64,000 bases of DNA from Siphlonurus alternatus (lineage: Eukaryota > Arthropoda > Insecta > Ephemeroptera > Siphlonuridae): assembly GCA_949825025.1 (NCBI GenBank), contig OX463787.1, positions 1,488,001 through 1,552,000 on the forward strand. The letters run 5' to 3'. Positions 1 to 12,601 of the stretch are shown piece by piece. The notes under the pieces were generated by a model that did not search any database, had not been told where the DNA came from, and was given only the letters and a program-made list of their open reading frames with translations. How positions within the stretch are numbered: the stretch's first letter is position 1; every line of letters starts with the position of its first letter. Made by a program: the position numbers and the translations under genes.

Positions 1-193
1 GTTGAAACGACCCGCTAATTAAATCACATGTTAAAAAAAATCCACAATTTTTTTTTCGGAAATATATTCCTCAGTGACTAACTAGGGATTAGAAATTTGT
101 TTATAATTTTTGGAGATGTATTTCACACTTTTTTTTTTACAGTTTAATAGAGTGGTCGTATCTTGATAATGCTAGGGTTCAATTCATAATTAT

Positions 194-2477
194 ACAGAGT
201 GAACCACAATTCGCGTGCCAACTTTTTTCGTAAATTTGGTATTGCAAAAATTTTCGTACAAACTTCAAATTTGGTACACTTGTAGCTGAGGGTTGTAAAA
301 ATTAGTTCAGGGTGTTAAAAATTTTATTGGACACCAATAACACCCCTTTCAGGGGTGTTTTTTAAAAAAATTATTTTCGCCTTATGGAAATTCAATGTTA
401 AATACAACTTTTTTTGAAATCATTGGAATTTTGCGGAAAAAGTTTCTAGCATAGAGTAATCGACCGTCCTGAACTCAGAAATAATTTTAGATTTTTTCCC
501 CGACGCACCCCTGAGGGTGGAGACCTACCCCTAAAATCCATTTTCCTTAAAAATTGTACTAAAATTATGAAATTAATTTTCAAGGGGTAATCGACCCTCC
601 TGAACTCGGAAATAATTTTAGATTTTTTCCCCGACGCACCCCTGAGGGTGGAGACCTACCCCTAAAATCCATTTTCCTTAAAAATTGTGCTAAAATTATG
701 AAATTAATTTTCAAGGAGTAATCGACCCTCCTGAACTCGGAAATAATTTTAGATTTTTTCCCCGACGCACTCCTGAGGGTGGAGAACTACCCCTAAAATC
801 CATTTTCCTTAAAAATTGTGATAAAATTGTAAAATTAATTTTCAAGGGGTACTCTACCCTTCTGAACTCGGAAATAATTTTAGATTTTTTCCCTAACGCA
901 ACCCTGAGGGTCAACGGCTACCCACCATATCTTTTCTCCTTAATAACCGAGTAGAAATTGTGAATTAAATTTTTTTCGGAATTTATCAAAATCTTTCATA
1001 AAAAAAAAATCACAGACTCACCTCTTCACTTGCAGCATGACGATGGATGTGTCCACCGTTCATTGCATGGCGTGAAGGCAATGTTGGTCTGCACAACGAG
1101 GCTATGTGTGCCCTTAACAACTGAGATGTAACCAATTCCACATAACGTCTGTCACTTTTAGCTCGTCAATGGTCTCAAATCTCTTTCTGAAGAAAAATGT
1201 TCACAAGAAGAGATTTGAGACCATTGACGAACTGAAAGTGGAGATAAGACGTTGCATGGAATTAGTCACACCTCAGATGTTAGAGGCTATGCACCTACAC
1301 ACATAGCCACCTTGAGCGGACCAACATGTGCCATCACGCCAATTAACGGTGGACACATTGAGTGAAACAACTGTCATGCTTCAAGTGAAGGGGTCAGTCT
1401 GGGATAGTTTTTCTCTGAAAAATTTCGATACATATCCTGAAAAAAAAATTAATTCGCAATTTCTACTCGATAATTAAGAAAGAAGGATATGGTGGGTAGC
1501 AGTTTACCCTCAGAGTTGCATCGGGGAAAAAAATCTAAAATTATTTCCGAGTTCAGGAGGGTCAATTACACCTAGAAAATTAATTTCACAATTTTTAAGG
1601 AAAATGGATTTTAGGGGTAGGTCTCCACCCTCAGGAGTGCGTCAGAAAAAAAATTTAAAATTATTTCCGAGTTCAGGAGGGTTGATTACTCTTTTAAAAT
1701 TAATTTCATAATTTTAGCACAATTTTTAAGAAAAATGGATTTTAGGGGTAGGTCTCCACCCTCAGGGGTGCGTCGGGGAAGAAAATCTAAAATTATTTCC
1801 GAGTTCAGGAGGGTCGATTACCCCTTGAAAATTAATTTCATAATTTTAGCACAATTTCTAAGAAAAATGGATTTTAGGGGTAGGTCTCCACCCTCAGGGG
1901 TGCGTCGGGGAAAAAATCTAAAATTATTTCTGAGTTCAAGAGGGTCGATTACCATTAGAAAATTAATTTCATAATTTTAGCACAATTTTTAAGGAAAATG
2001 GATTTTAGGGGTACGTCTCCACCCTCAGGGGTGCGTCGGGGAAAAAATCTAAAATTATTTCCGAGTTCAGGAGGGTCGATTACCCCTTGAAAATTAATTT
2101 CATAATTTTAGCACAATTTTTAAGGAAAATGGATTTTTGGGGTAGGTCTCCACCCTCAGGGGTGCGTCGGGAAAAAAATCTAAAATTATTTCTGAGTTCA
2201 GGACGGTCGATTACCCTATGCTAGAAACTTTTTCCGCAAAATTCCAATGATTTCAAAAAAAGTTGTATTTAACATTGAATTTCCATAAGGCGAAAATAAT
2301 TTTTTTAAAAACCACCCCTGAAAGGGGTGTTATTGGTGTCCAATAAAATTTTTAACACCCTGAACTAATTTTTACAACCCTCAGCTACAAGTGTACCAAG
2401 TTTGAAGTTTGTGCGAAAATTTTTGCAATACCAAATTTACGAAAAAATTTGGCACGCGAATTGTGGTTCACTCTGTA
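194..2477. repeat. Large fold-back element with 131-bp internal tandem units
   Basis: The ends are inverted copies (ACAGAGTGAACCACAATTCG at the left, its complement at the right). The inversion continues through the whole element to a centre near 1204. Each arm carries tandem copies of a unit of about 131 bp. In the left arm the motif GAACTCGG or a variant starts near 471, 602, 732 and 863. In the right arm its complement recurs near 1547, 1670, 1801, 1932, 2063 and 2193. The arms therefore hold four versus six units. The open frames inside only reflect the repeat: 131 is not a multiple of three, so the frame shifts between units. No transposase is visible, so this looks like a non-autonomous fold-back transposon. 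Confidence 0.85.
1160..1245. repeat. Hairpin centre of the large fold-back
   Basis: GTCAATGGTCTCAAATCTCTT near 1168 is mirrored by AAGAGATTTGAGACCATTGAC near 1210, leaving a short loop. This is the symmetry centre of the 194-2477 element and could form a tight hairpin. Confidence 0.75.
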
Positions 2478-3436
2478 CATGTACCAATTCATTATTTATA
2501 ATAACAATTATTGAAAAATTACATTAGAATTGATAAACTTACAAATTTTTGATTGATTTATTTCTAAAAAATAATCTCATATTTTACTTACATTAGTTAA
2601 AGTTATTGCTAATTATAGCAAAAGTTTACTTGCATCATGTTTTCATATATACCATGGTAATTTAATTTTAATTTGTGAATAATTTATAAATAAAATTGTC
2701 AAACTTCCATTATCACACATATTGCTCGATAAACCATATCATTAAGTTTATAATATTTTTAAAATCAGGATCTACTAAATTTTTGTAAGTGAATCTACTG
2801 TAACTTAATTAAAGATAATTAACTTAACAATCGATTAACTGAATTAACTTATATATTTCAATAAATACAACATTCAAAATTATGATACTGATTATTTTTC
2901 AAGAAATTTGAAAAAACGAAAATTATTTAAAGTTCAAAAGGTGTAAACTTTTTTATTTTACAAAAAGTGCATACCTATGACGTCATCAATTATATTAGAT
3001 GTGGTTCTGGCAGTTGGCAACACTGGCATATCTTTATAATGTTAATTTTTAAACATAATTTTTATTACTTCAAATTTATAATACAGAACTTTGCCGATTT
3101 AAATGAGTATTTTTTTTATATTTCTCAAAAAAAATTGTTGTTTTATTTCTTTTTATAAGAATGCAATTATATTATTATTATTATTGCTGATTTTATATAT
3201 AATGGTATTTAGTTGCCATAAAGCATGGTGCATAAAATCGCTAAAAAATAATAGTAATTGAAAAAAGAAAATCTGAAAGACTTATAACATTTTGAATTAT
3301 ATATTATGCATTAATATAAACCGCGTTATTATACATCCATAGATTCATAAAAGGACTTAATTCCAATGCTAGGAAGAATCATAATTTTGTATATTATATT
3401 CATTACAACAAAGAAGTTAAATATTTTCTATTTTAA
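2478..3436. other. AT-rich spacer without recognisable gene
   Basis: Low-complexity AT-rich sequence between two fold-back elements. The short open frame at 2967-3158 has no domain-like composition and no splice or family support. I see no gene here. Confidence 0.6.
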
Positions 3437-5394
3437 ATGGAGTATCAACCTCAATTTTTTTTATTGCAGAAATGGATAGAGGGTGCAAAGTTATGCTACC
3501 CTGATTTTTTGCAGATTTTTTAGAGCCCGGGAACTATTTTTAAAAAGTTATTGAAAGTTATTTTTGTTACGCCACGAGACGCCGCTCCTTAAGGGCCCGA
3601 TCTAGTAGAGGGAAAACACCCCACGCGGCAAAATGTAGGCAACCACGCGGTTTTTCAGCTTAAAAGGAAAAACCAGCTTTATCTGCTCCTCACCACATTT
3701 CTTCATTTATATATTTGGAAAGAAAAGTCACAGAGACGTGGGAAAAAAATGACTTTGGCCTATTTTTTAATGAAAAATTCAATTTAATGCAGCTCTAAAC
3801 AATTAGATTGGTACTTTTTGCGTATATGAGATGTTATTGATTGTGCGAATTTTGTATTCATAAACATGTCATTGTTGAGATGGGTAGCGTCCACTAAGCT
3901 GCTGGTATTGTTGTTTAGAGCACAATAGAGTGCTTCTGCACTTGCTGTTAGAGGAGGAGAAAGCCATAAAATGAACCGCTGTCAAACACGTTTATAATTT
4001 TGATTGTTTAATTCTCAATGCAAGAAAATACTCTACCAGTGATCTGAGACTTTAGAGAATAATATTATTTATATATTTTTTATAGTTAGAAAAATGGAAA
4101 TTTTCTCTATTGCGCCAAGTTTCTAAGACAGTAAATTTTTTTGTGCATATGTTTATTGAAAATTAAATAAAAAAATATATACGATTATTACATCTTGTAA
4201 AAGTATAGTAAATGTCACAAAATGTGTTATTAAATTAATATTTTCATTTAATTAACAATCAAACAATATAAATAAAGGAAAGTTAAATTGGTTATTTTAA
4301 AAAAAGTGCAAATTAACAAATATACATTTTCTCTCGATTTATTCATATTTACAATTTTCAGTGATAAATCACAAAAACAATTTTAATAAAATTTTAATTT
4401 TTTAAATTTTACATACAAGCATTGGATGCAACCACCACATTGGGCAACAACCCTTCGCTTTTACAGCTGTATACATACGTCACTGATATCCATGTAGCCA
4501 CCATACCATGGATACAGATTTGAAAGCTCAAAAAGTCATTTTATTTTTTTTTATTCTAGGCAATAATGTACCTTCAGATGACCCTATACTGTATACTACA
4601 GCATAACAATATACTGAATTCTCTTCAAAGTCAAGCTAGAAGCAAAGATAGAGCTTAGGAGCGAGACAATGATGGTAAAGCAAGATAAGGCTTGGGGAAG
4701 GGTTGACCGCGCGCAAGAGGACTGCAGGCTGGTGAATTCTTTTATTGTTCTCTTTCAGCTCTCTCTCCCTTTCTCTCTCTCTCGGCCGAGTCGGCCGCAC
4801 TTGTATAATAGTTCAGTATTTCGCATATTTCCGCAATTCCGCACGGCGCTGCATTCAGCGGTTTTAGGAACTAGATATTGCAAAAAAGTAGCTTTAGTCT
4901 ATCAGTTCCAGTACATTTAATTTTTTAAATTAACACATTCAGCACGCATCAAATGAAAGATGACAATTTTTTATAGGGGGCTGGACGATTTTCATTTATA
5001 AAATTCGTTTATTTTAAGTGTTATGATAAAGCAAAGTTGACACTCTTTTACCACTTTTAATTATTAATTAATAATTAATTGGTGGTACTTGTGTAAAAAA
5101 AAATCGACTGGCCCCCTACATACCAGTCTCTTCTCTTAAATAAAATTTTTTATTTTTTTTTTAAGCAAATATTGAACCTTACAGAACTGATGGAAAATGC
5201 TGTTTTTTCCTTATGGCCGTTTTTACTAGATCGGGCCCTGAGGACTTGCCGCCTAGGGAAATCACAAAAAGGACTTTCAATAATTTTTTAAAAATAGTTC
5301 CCGGGCTCAAAAAAATCTGAAAAAAATCAGGGTAGCATAACTTTGCACCCTCTATCCATTTCTGCAATAAAACAATTGAGGTCGATACTCCATT
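3437..5394. repeat. Fold-back element with about 180-bp terminal inverted repeats
   Basis: The left end (ATGGAGTATCAACCTCAA, then a T-run and TTGCAGAAATGGATAGAGGG) is mirrored at the right end, which finishes in GAGGTCGATACTCCAT. Inverted similarity runs inward for about 180 bp, to GGGCCCGATCTAGTA on the left and TACTAGATCGGGCCC on the right. The interior of about 1.6 kb is AT-rich and non-coding. Short relatives with the same ends occur at 8133-8448, 8735-9018 and 39996-40302, so this is probably the longest non-autonomous member of one MITE family. Confidence 0.85.
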
Positions 5395-5811
5395 GTATAA
5401 AACTACAGACATGTTGATTCCTGAGAGAATATAGCTGAGAAATAAACAGAGCTAAAAATTATTGGCACAAATTCCTATCTAGGAATGTTAACGATAATAT
5501 TTATAATTAGTACTGTACAGTGTACACTCAAGCACATATAAAATGTCAAACATCACTCGTTCTAAGCTATGCAATAATATGCGTTTTCATTGTTGTGTTG
5601 ACAAATAGTTTAACATATGAAGGGTGGACATTTTATCTGAGCTGAAGTGTACCTTTCAATTGTCTAGAGGTTATTGCTGATTTAATTTTGAGTGTGAAAA
5701 TTTACAGAGGACATTGCTGAAACCACATTGCAGTATTTAATTACACATAAAATAGTAGGAAAGTTAAAGCAAAGAATATAATCATTAGAAGTCTGCCCGA
5801 ATGTAAATAAG
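5395..5811. other. AT-rich spacer
   Basis: Nothing recognisable. A possible minus-strand acceptor near 5706 leads into a short open frame, but it does not resemble the missing SERAC1 C-terminus. Confidence 0.5.
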
Positions 5812-6056
5812 TTTCATCTTTTATTCGTTATTAAGCTCTCCTCACGTATTTTTTCCTCTTATTTTGCAACAATTTAGAGAGAAAAAGACGAGATTACATC
5901 TTTTTTCCTCTTCTTGAACATAAAATATTAGAATCATTGTCTTCATTTCATCTTCAAATTGAGCGAAGAGGAAATAAGATGTGTTTTAGAGGTAAAAAGA
6001 TTAGGTTTAGACGTGTTAACGATGAATTGAAGACGTAATTTTCAATTTGGGTGAGT
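5812..6056 (+). repeat. MITE, 240-bp 'AAGCTCTCCTC' family, copy 1
   Basis: Reference copy of a family of about 240 bp recognised by TTATTCGTTATTAAGCTCTC at one end, an internal AAGAGGAAATAAGATGTGTT, and TTGAAGACGTAATTTTCAA at the other end. Related copies occur throughout 11-39 kb in both orientations. No coding capacity is seen. Confidence 0.8.
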
Positions 6057-6579
6057 TAGGTTTCTTTTTATCAAACTTACATTTAGATTTTCTCCCGATA
6101 ATTACGCAAAATCATGGATAATTTAAATATCATTGCTTGAGCGCTTTCTTAATAGTTGAAAAAAATAAATACTAATTTTGCTTCTCTAGAAACTGTCATG
6201 ATCACATGTACACTCGTTTCCTCGGAAAATTTCTCTTTGCGGCCATGTTAGTCACGTACCATGCCCCGTATGAATAACACAGGTTAGGGTGATCAACAAG
6301 GCTGCAAGTGGGAAATTTTTTAAGGCAACGTGTGTACGTTCTACAATCTTTGTGAAAATATTAAGTTTTTGACTAAAAATTTTTGTCTCCAACTGCATTT
6401 CTCATTTATATTACTGTACTGGTTTATATCTCTGCATATTTTCACACAACAATATTACATAATAGTTTACATGACGTTTTTGATTTTATGTGTTAGGACA
6501 TGACCAAAATGTGTCAATTAACCCAACCAAATCAATCATTAATTCTGTGTCCTCAAGTAACTCAAGTTGGGAGTTAGTT

Positions 6580-6799
6580 CAAGGTTGGCTTTATACAGGT
6601 TAAGCCTCCGATTTGACCAATGTTAACGGGCTTAGCCAATCAGATTCAAGTATTCCAGGACCCATCGTGCCGCGAAACTTTGAATGCGCCCATGATGCAA
6701 TGCTATTTTTGAATTTTCGCGGTGCAATGGGTCCTGGAAATAGTGGGAAAATGACGCACGAAATACGCACGTGGCTTAACCTGTATAAAGCCAACCTTG
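6580..6799. mobile_element. hAT-like MITE with perfect 8-bp target duplication
   Basis: The element starts CAAGGTTGGCTTTATACAGG and ends with the inverted copy CCTGTATAAAGCCAACCTTG. The eight bases AGTTAGTT lie immediately outside both ends (6572-6579 and 6800-6807). An 8-bp duplication with short terminal inverted repeats fits the hAT superfamily. The length of 220 bp leaves no room for a transposase. The open frames in it are palindrome shadows. Confidence 0.88.
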
Positions 6800-6976
6800 A
6801 GTTAGTTAAGAGATGGCAGCACCCTCACGTGGTCATCAGACGAACTACACGACGCGTTCAATCAACTCAGTCAGGCTTCGATACAGGAAGCAGTTTCTGG
6901 GGACAAACATTTTATTTAAATTAATTTATAAAATTTAAATCTTACATATTAATTATGGCTATATTATCAGTTTTTA

Positions 6977-7148
6977 GGTGCATTTCCATGGAGCGGGGAA
7001 AGCGAGAAAATCGCGTGCCGCATGAGCCAATCATGCAGGGATTCCACGCCTTGCAGAGGGCGATTTTATCGCCAACATGGCCACCATACGAGATTTAAGC
7101 AAGTGCGCTTTTTTCGCCACGCTCTACATCGCTCCAAGGAAATGAACC
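6977..7148. repeat. Short inverted-repeat element (MITE)
   Basis: GGTGCATTTCCATGGAGCG at the left is mirrored by CGCTCCAAGGAAATGAACC at the right. The interior is GC-richer than the surroundings. No clear target duplication was found. Confidence 0.65.
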
Positions 7149-7566
7149 TTTTGGTACCACAAAAGGTAAAATATGTTTATAACTGACGCCTACCTGTGTT
7201 TTTGGCGTTAAACCCTTATACTTTAACTAACTTGTAAGGGGTGATGCTTAAAAGGGGGGCGTGCTCATAAAATAAAATTAACACACAGAAAAAAAAATCG
7301 AAGAGGAATTTCTTTGTGCCTTAAATTCGTTACATTTATAAAGTGACCTGACCCATCCTTTTTAAAACAATGTCATCTTTTATGTAACAAAGCAAAGCTT
7401 TGCAACATAAAATTTATAACTACAATATAGTAAATTGTGGGAAATATCATGAATATAATGGTGTATTTAATTTCATTCAACAAAAAATTTGATGGAGAAT
7501 TACTATTTGTTGTTTAAAGATTTATTTGTATAAATCATCCAAAATTTTACTATTGAAGGTGTTATT

Positions 7567-7567
<1 letters not shown>

Positions 7568-7614
<47 letters not shown>
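7568..7614. repeat. (GA)n microsatellite
   Basis: An uninterrupted GA run of about 44 bp. On the minus strand it lies directly downstream of the last recognised SERAC1 exon, and frame read-through would encode a Leu-Ser run ending at a stop at 7562-7564. Confidence 0.95.
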
Positions 7615-7620
<6 letters not shown>

Positions 7621-7637
7621 TGTTGGTGTTAACTGAC

Positions 7638-10600
7638 CTACTGCGAGGCTTGCAGATTTGTCGATGATCCAGATGAACTCCACACAGCTCGCCGATATCA
7701 GGATCTGAATAGCAAAACAAACATTAGAATCCTACACACTCGCTAGTATGGTAATTATATAAAATGAACCTAATAAATAGTTAAACAAAACTGATTTTAA
7801 AATGTAATTTTTTTAACAATAAAAAAAGTCTGTAGAATCTGATATTTAAGTTTAGAGGCATTAATTTAAATTATATTTAATTAATTAAACTGTGATAATT
7901 AATTCCTTATTGTGCTGCCATGTTATAAGTTAATTATGTGCTACAATGACACTACTGACACTCTCATCACGGTAAAATATTAACCTACATGATTTTATTT
8001 ATTTTTTATTTTTTTTTTTTGTCAATAAAAAAAAACACGAACATTTCTGATAGTCTTTATAGCGAGGAGCCTGCAATTTTGCTTACTGGCAATAAGATGC
8101 AGCAAAGACATAAGAATGGACAACATACATGAAAATTTTTTGTATTGCAGAAATGAATAGAGGGTACCAAATTATGCTACTCTGAATTATTTCAGATTTT
8201 TTTGAGACCTGGAACTAATTTTAAATAATTATTGAAAGTTCTGTAAGTTAAGTTGGCACCCCTGAATCCTTAATTAAAAGGATAGGACCGAGACGCCTAT
8301 TGACGCCTCCAGGGGGCGTGTCCGCACTTTCAATAATTATTTAAAAATAGTTCCGGGTCTCAAAAAAATCTGAAAAAATTCAGAGTAGCATAATTTGGTG
8401 CCCTCTATCCATTTCTGCAATAAAAAAAATGAGGTCGATACTCAATTTTCTGTCCTTAAAACACACGAACGTTTGTGATGGGGAACTGACCGGCGGACTC
8501 TGGCGAGACGATTCTCAAGAAGATGACTGACAGCAAGGTGAGTTTGGTTTCGAAGAAGCTCACGAGCTCCACGCGGAACTCTTCTTGCTCGCACAGTCGC
8601 AGGAAGCGAGCGTGGAGGTCCAGCACTTGGGGCGAGTCTGGATAGGTAGAGGGGGTATTAGAATTCAGATAATCTAATGGAAATTAATTACAAAATACAT
8701 GTTTATATTCACTTCATAACTCTATAATGGGCAACCTGTATGTTTTTTTTTATTGTAGAAATAAATAGAGGGTACGAAATTATGCTACTGTGAATTATTT
8801 CAGATTTTTTTTTAGTACTGGAACTATTTTTAAAAATAATTATTGAAAGTGTGGCCACGCCCCCTGGAGGTGTCAATAGGCGTCTCGGTCCTATCCCTTT
8901 TATTAAGAATTTAGGGGTACTTTCAATATATTTTTTTAAAAAATAGTTCCAGGACTAAAAAAAAAAAAATCTGAAAAAATGGAGTATACCCTCTATTCAT
9001 TTCTGCAAATAAAAATTTGTCATGCAGGTTGTTTATTATAATATTTATTAAAGGTGAACTGAAGGGATTGCTTTTTTTTCCCTTTAGGGAACCTTATATT
9101 ACCTATCCCATCCATCTGCACTAATTTTTTCATGGCTGATACTTATTGTGCTGCTGTAGGACAATTAGTGAAAAAGTGAAGTTGTGACGTATCAGCGACG
9201 GTTGGTTGACTTAAAACTCGCCGCCGTGAAAAAACACACGAGCGACCGCGGAAACTGCCGAGGGAGTGGCGATCGGCTCGCGATCGGCAGTTTCCGCGGT
9301 CGCTCGTGTGTTTTTTCACGGCGGCGAGTTTTAAGTCAACCAACCGTCGCTGATACGTCACAACTTCACTTTTTCACTAATTGTCCTACAGCAGCACAAT
9401 AAGTATCTGCCATGAAAAAATTAGTGCAGATGGATGGGATAGGTAATATAAGGTTCCCTAATGGAAAAAAAAAGCAATCCCTTCAGTTCACCTTTAATAT
9501 TTAATATATTTTTGCAATTTGGTCATAAAAAGTTTTGTGCTGGCTGGTAGAAGGGTTAGAAATCAAGCGGAATGAGTCCTCAACATTTGTGTGTACACTG
9601 ACGTATAATAATGTGTCTTTCAACATAATTGTAATACCCTCCTAATGTTTTTTAATGACCCTTCTTAATGATGGAACACAAGCCAAGAAAGTCTGAGCAT
9701 TCATGTCAAATTTTAGCACTATAGTTTATTTATTTTAGAAACATATTACTTTTATTCCTGCATGAAAATTCAATATTATGGTACTGAATTTTTGTTAGGA
9801 ATAATTTTATTTTTTAAATCCTCATAAATGTATCATAAAAAATTAAAACCTCTAAAGGGGCATTCACAAAGCCCCAAGGCCACATTTAGGGCTCGATAAT
9901 TTAAAGCCCGATTTTAGGCATGCTTTTTAGACCCAAAATTTCTGGTCTTAAATTATCGAGCCCTAAATGTGGCCTTATGACTTTGTGAATGCCCCTTCTT
10001 ATCTTAACAATACTTTACAGAAAGTATATTATAATAAATTATATACAAATTTATGCAAATGTAAGCAAGGAGGCTAATTTTTTTCCTCGTGAAGGTTCAA
10101 TAATAATACTTCCGTGCCAGCAAATATAATTATTATTGTGTCAATACTTTTAATTATTAGACTTTTAAATTAAATTATTAATGAATTATAGGGTTTTCCG
10201 GTAAGAAACTTTCGCTACGTTTACATGACGGTGTTTAACACATATTCGTTGACGACGGATAATGTTATTCTTATGAGGCGTCGTCAACGAATACGTATTA
10301 AGTACCATCATGTAAACGTCTCGTGCGGTCACCTTTCTTGACTTCGATGAGCTCCACAGACTGTCTGAGAAGGGGTGGGTCTATCAGGGCAAGGGCCGAC
10401 CCTCGGTGAGGTACGCTGTAGAACATAATTCCTCGTGTAGTTCGACAAAGCTCCGCGGCGCTGCCTTCGCTCTCCCAAGCTGAAATGTAAGAGAGACATT
10501 AGAAACTGGACCCTGATCGTTAGAAGAACATCTAGGAGGGCAAGATAATTACCTTAATTACAAGCATGTACAAATATTTGAATAAAATTAATCTACCTTT

Positions 10601-12557
10601 AAACCAGGCTTAAGTTTATTGATTTTTCTACTGTTGCAATATAATAAAAATTAAACTTGTTTTAAACTTTAGAAATAAATTACTTATGGTTTTAGGAGAT
10701 AAAAACAAAAGTATTTGTAAGGAATTCGAAATTACTTTTCACCTTAAATAATTTTAAAGATTTTATTACCCTTTTAATTTTGAATTGCATTAACGATTAT
10801 TCGATTATTGCTTTGAAAAATTGTTAGTATCATAACTTTTATGTATTCTTCTATATTCTAAGTGAGAGTATTTTTTTAAATGTCGAAAATATCACTACAC
10901 TTTATGACGTGAATTTTCTATATTGTTGGAAAAAATCCTAATTGTTATTAAATAATAATGGGTGCGATTCACGAAGCAGTTAGCCAGGTTTCTTAACCAC
11001 GTTTAGCTTAACCACGTTTAACTATACGTGTTTTACGTAGTAAACGACCCTAGTTAAACGTGGTTAAGCTAAAAGTGGTTAGAAACCTGGCTAACTGCTT
11101 TGTGAATCGCATCCAATAATAATAATAATTTGAAAAATAATTGCAACATATAATTTCATTTATACTTTATTATTTTAGCTCAACACCCCTCTCACTTTAC
11201 AAACAGAAATAATATTCACCAAAATTTATTTCAACATCCCATACGTTAATACACCCCTAGATGAAATTTTTTTTTTCTTCAACTCATCCTTTACATGTCT
11301 ATACCTAATAATTTTTTTACTTTAGCTCAAAGTATATATTTTTTAATGTTATTCATGTATATAAATAGTTAATTGATTGTTGTTTCCTTTGTACTGTGTT
11401 TTCAGGGATTTACTGCGCTTTTTCCGGGAAGTGATTTGTTCTTATTGGACTGTTTGTAAATCTCCTGCCTCTGACTTGTTATTTATGTACTCATGAGGGA
11501 AATATAGGGAAAAAAAAAAAAAAAAAAAAAGTGAGGATAAAATGAAGACATGCAATATTCCTAAAATTTTATATTCAATAAGAGGACAGAAGACGTTATT
11601 CCCCTCTAAAATGGTGCAAAATAAGACGAGAGGAGAGAATAAAAGATGAGATTCATTTCAACTCACCGTCAACGAGCATCTGCTTGACGAAAAGCCCCCC
11701 CTTGGAATGCGCCACCCACACGAGTGGCCGTTCTCCCACCCCCAGCGACCTCAGCTGTCTCGCCATCTCGCGGCTTCGTTGTACGATACACGTCCTGAAA
11801 TATGAACTACATTTCAGCACACTGGAAACGTTACCTGCTACCTTACTGGAGGTCAATATTTACTTTTAGCTTTTAAAGAAATTACATAAATCGTTTGGTT
11901 TAATTAATGTTTATTCCATCATTGTATTTTACATTGCAAGCATCAACAAGCTGGTGCCGGCAGAAATCATCGTAATTTTTTACTATAACAACTTCCTATA
12001 ATAGAAATTTTAGACATTTAAAAAAATAAAAAAAAATATAGTTTTAAACAAAATATTTTTGCAGTGCATTTAAATTGTCAATATAAAATTCCTTAATCTC
12101 ATTTGTTAATCGAAACCCGGTCCACCGTATAATTTTATTTTAACTTCATATTTCACTTAAAGTTACTTGATCTGACGCATTTTACTACTTTTTCATTAAT
12201 TATCTTACCATGTATAATTTGAGGCTTACCCCGCCCCGCCAACTCAAATGTCTACGAATATTTTACTAAAATTTGATTCCATAACGTAGTGAACAAGCTG
12301 TATATAAAAGTTGTAAAATAAAAAAAATCAATTTAGCAATATTAACAATTAAAATGCTAGAAACAAAACAGAACACATTTTAAATAAATAAATTAATTAT
12401 TAAATATATTAAAGAATGTTTAATTTTTATATATATATTTTTAAGTAAGTTCATTTGAGAAGAAATACTAAACAAAATAATGTAATGTTCATAAATAAGA
12501 AAAATGGAAAATGAGAAAGCGAGACCGTGACAGAGAGAGAGAGAGAGAGAGAGAGAG

Positions 12558-12601
<44 letters not shown>

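Noticed and set aside
1735..1974. Open frame rich in MDFRGRSPPSGVRRG-type repeats
   Set aside because: It is the translation of the 131-bp fold-back unit. The frame changes from unit to unit, and the opposite arm gives the same peptide on the other strand.
5680..5730. Candidate last exon of SERAC1 (acceptor near 5706, minus strand)
   Set aside because: The peptide after it lacks the aromatic Leu-Tyr helix expected at the SERAC1 C-terminus and stops at once.
9143..9402. Two near-identical 72-residue proteins on opposite strands
   Set aside because: Direct consequence of the palindrome 9052-9493; no start context or family support.
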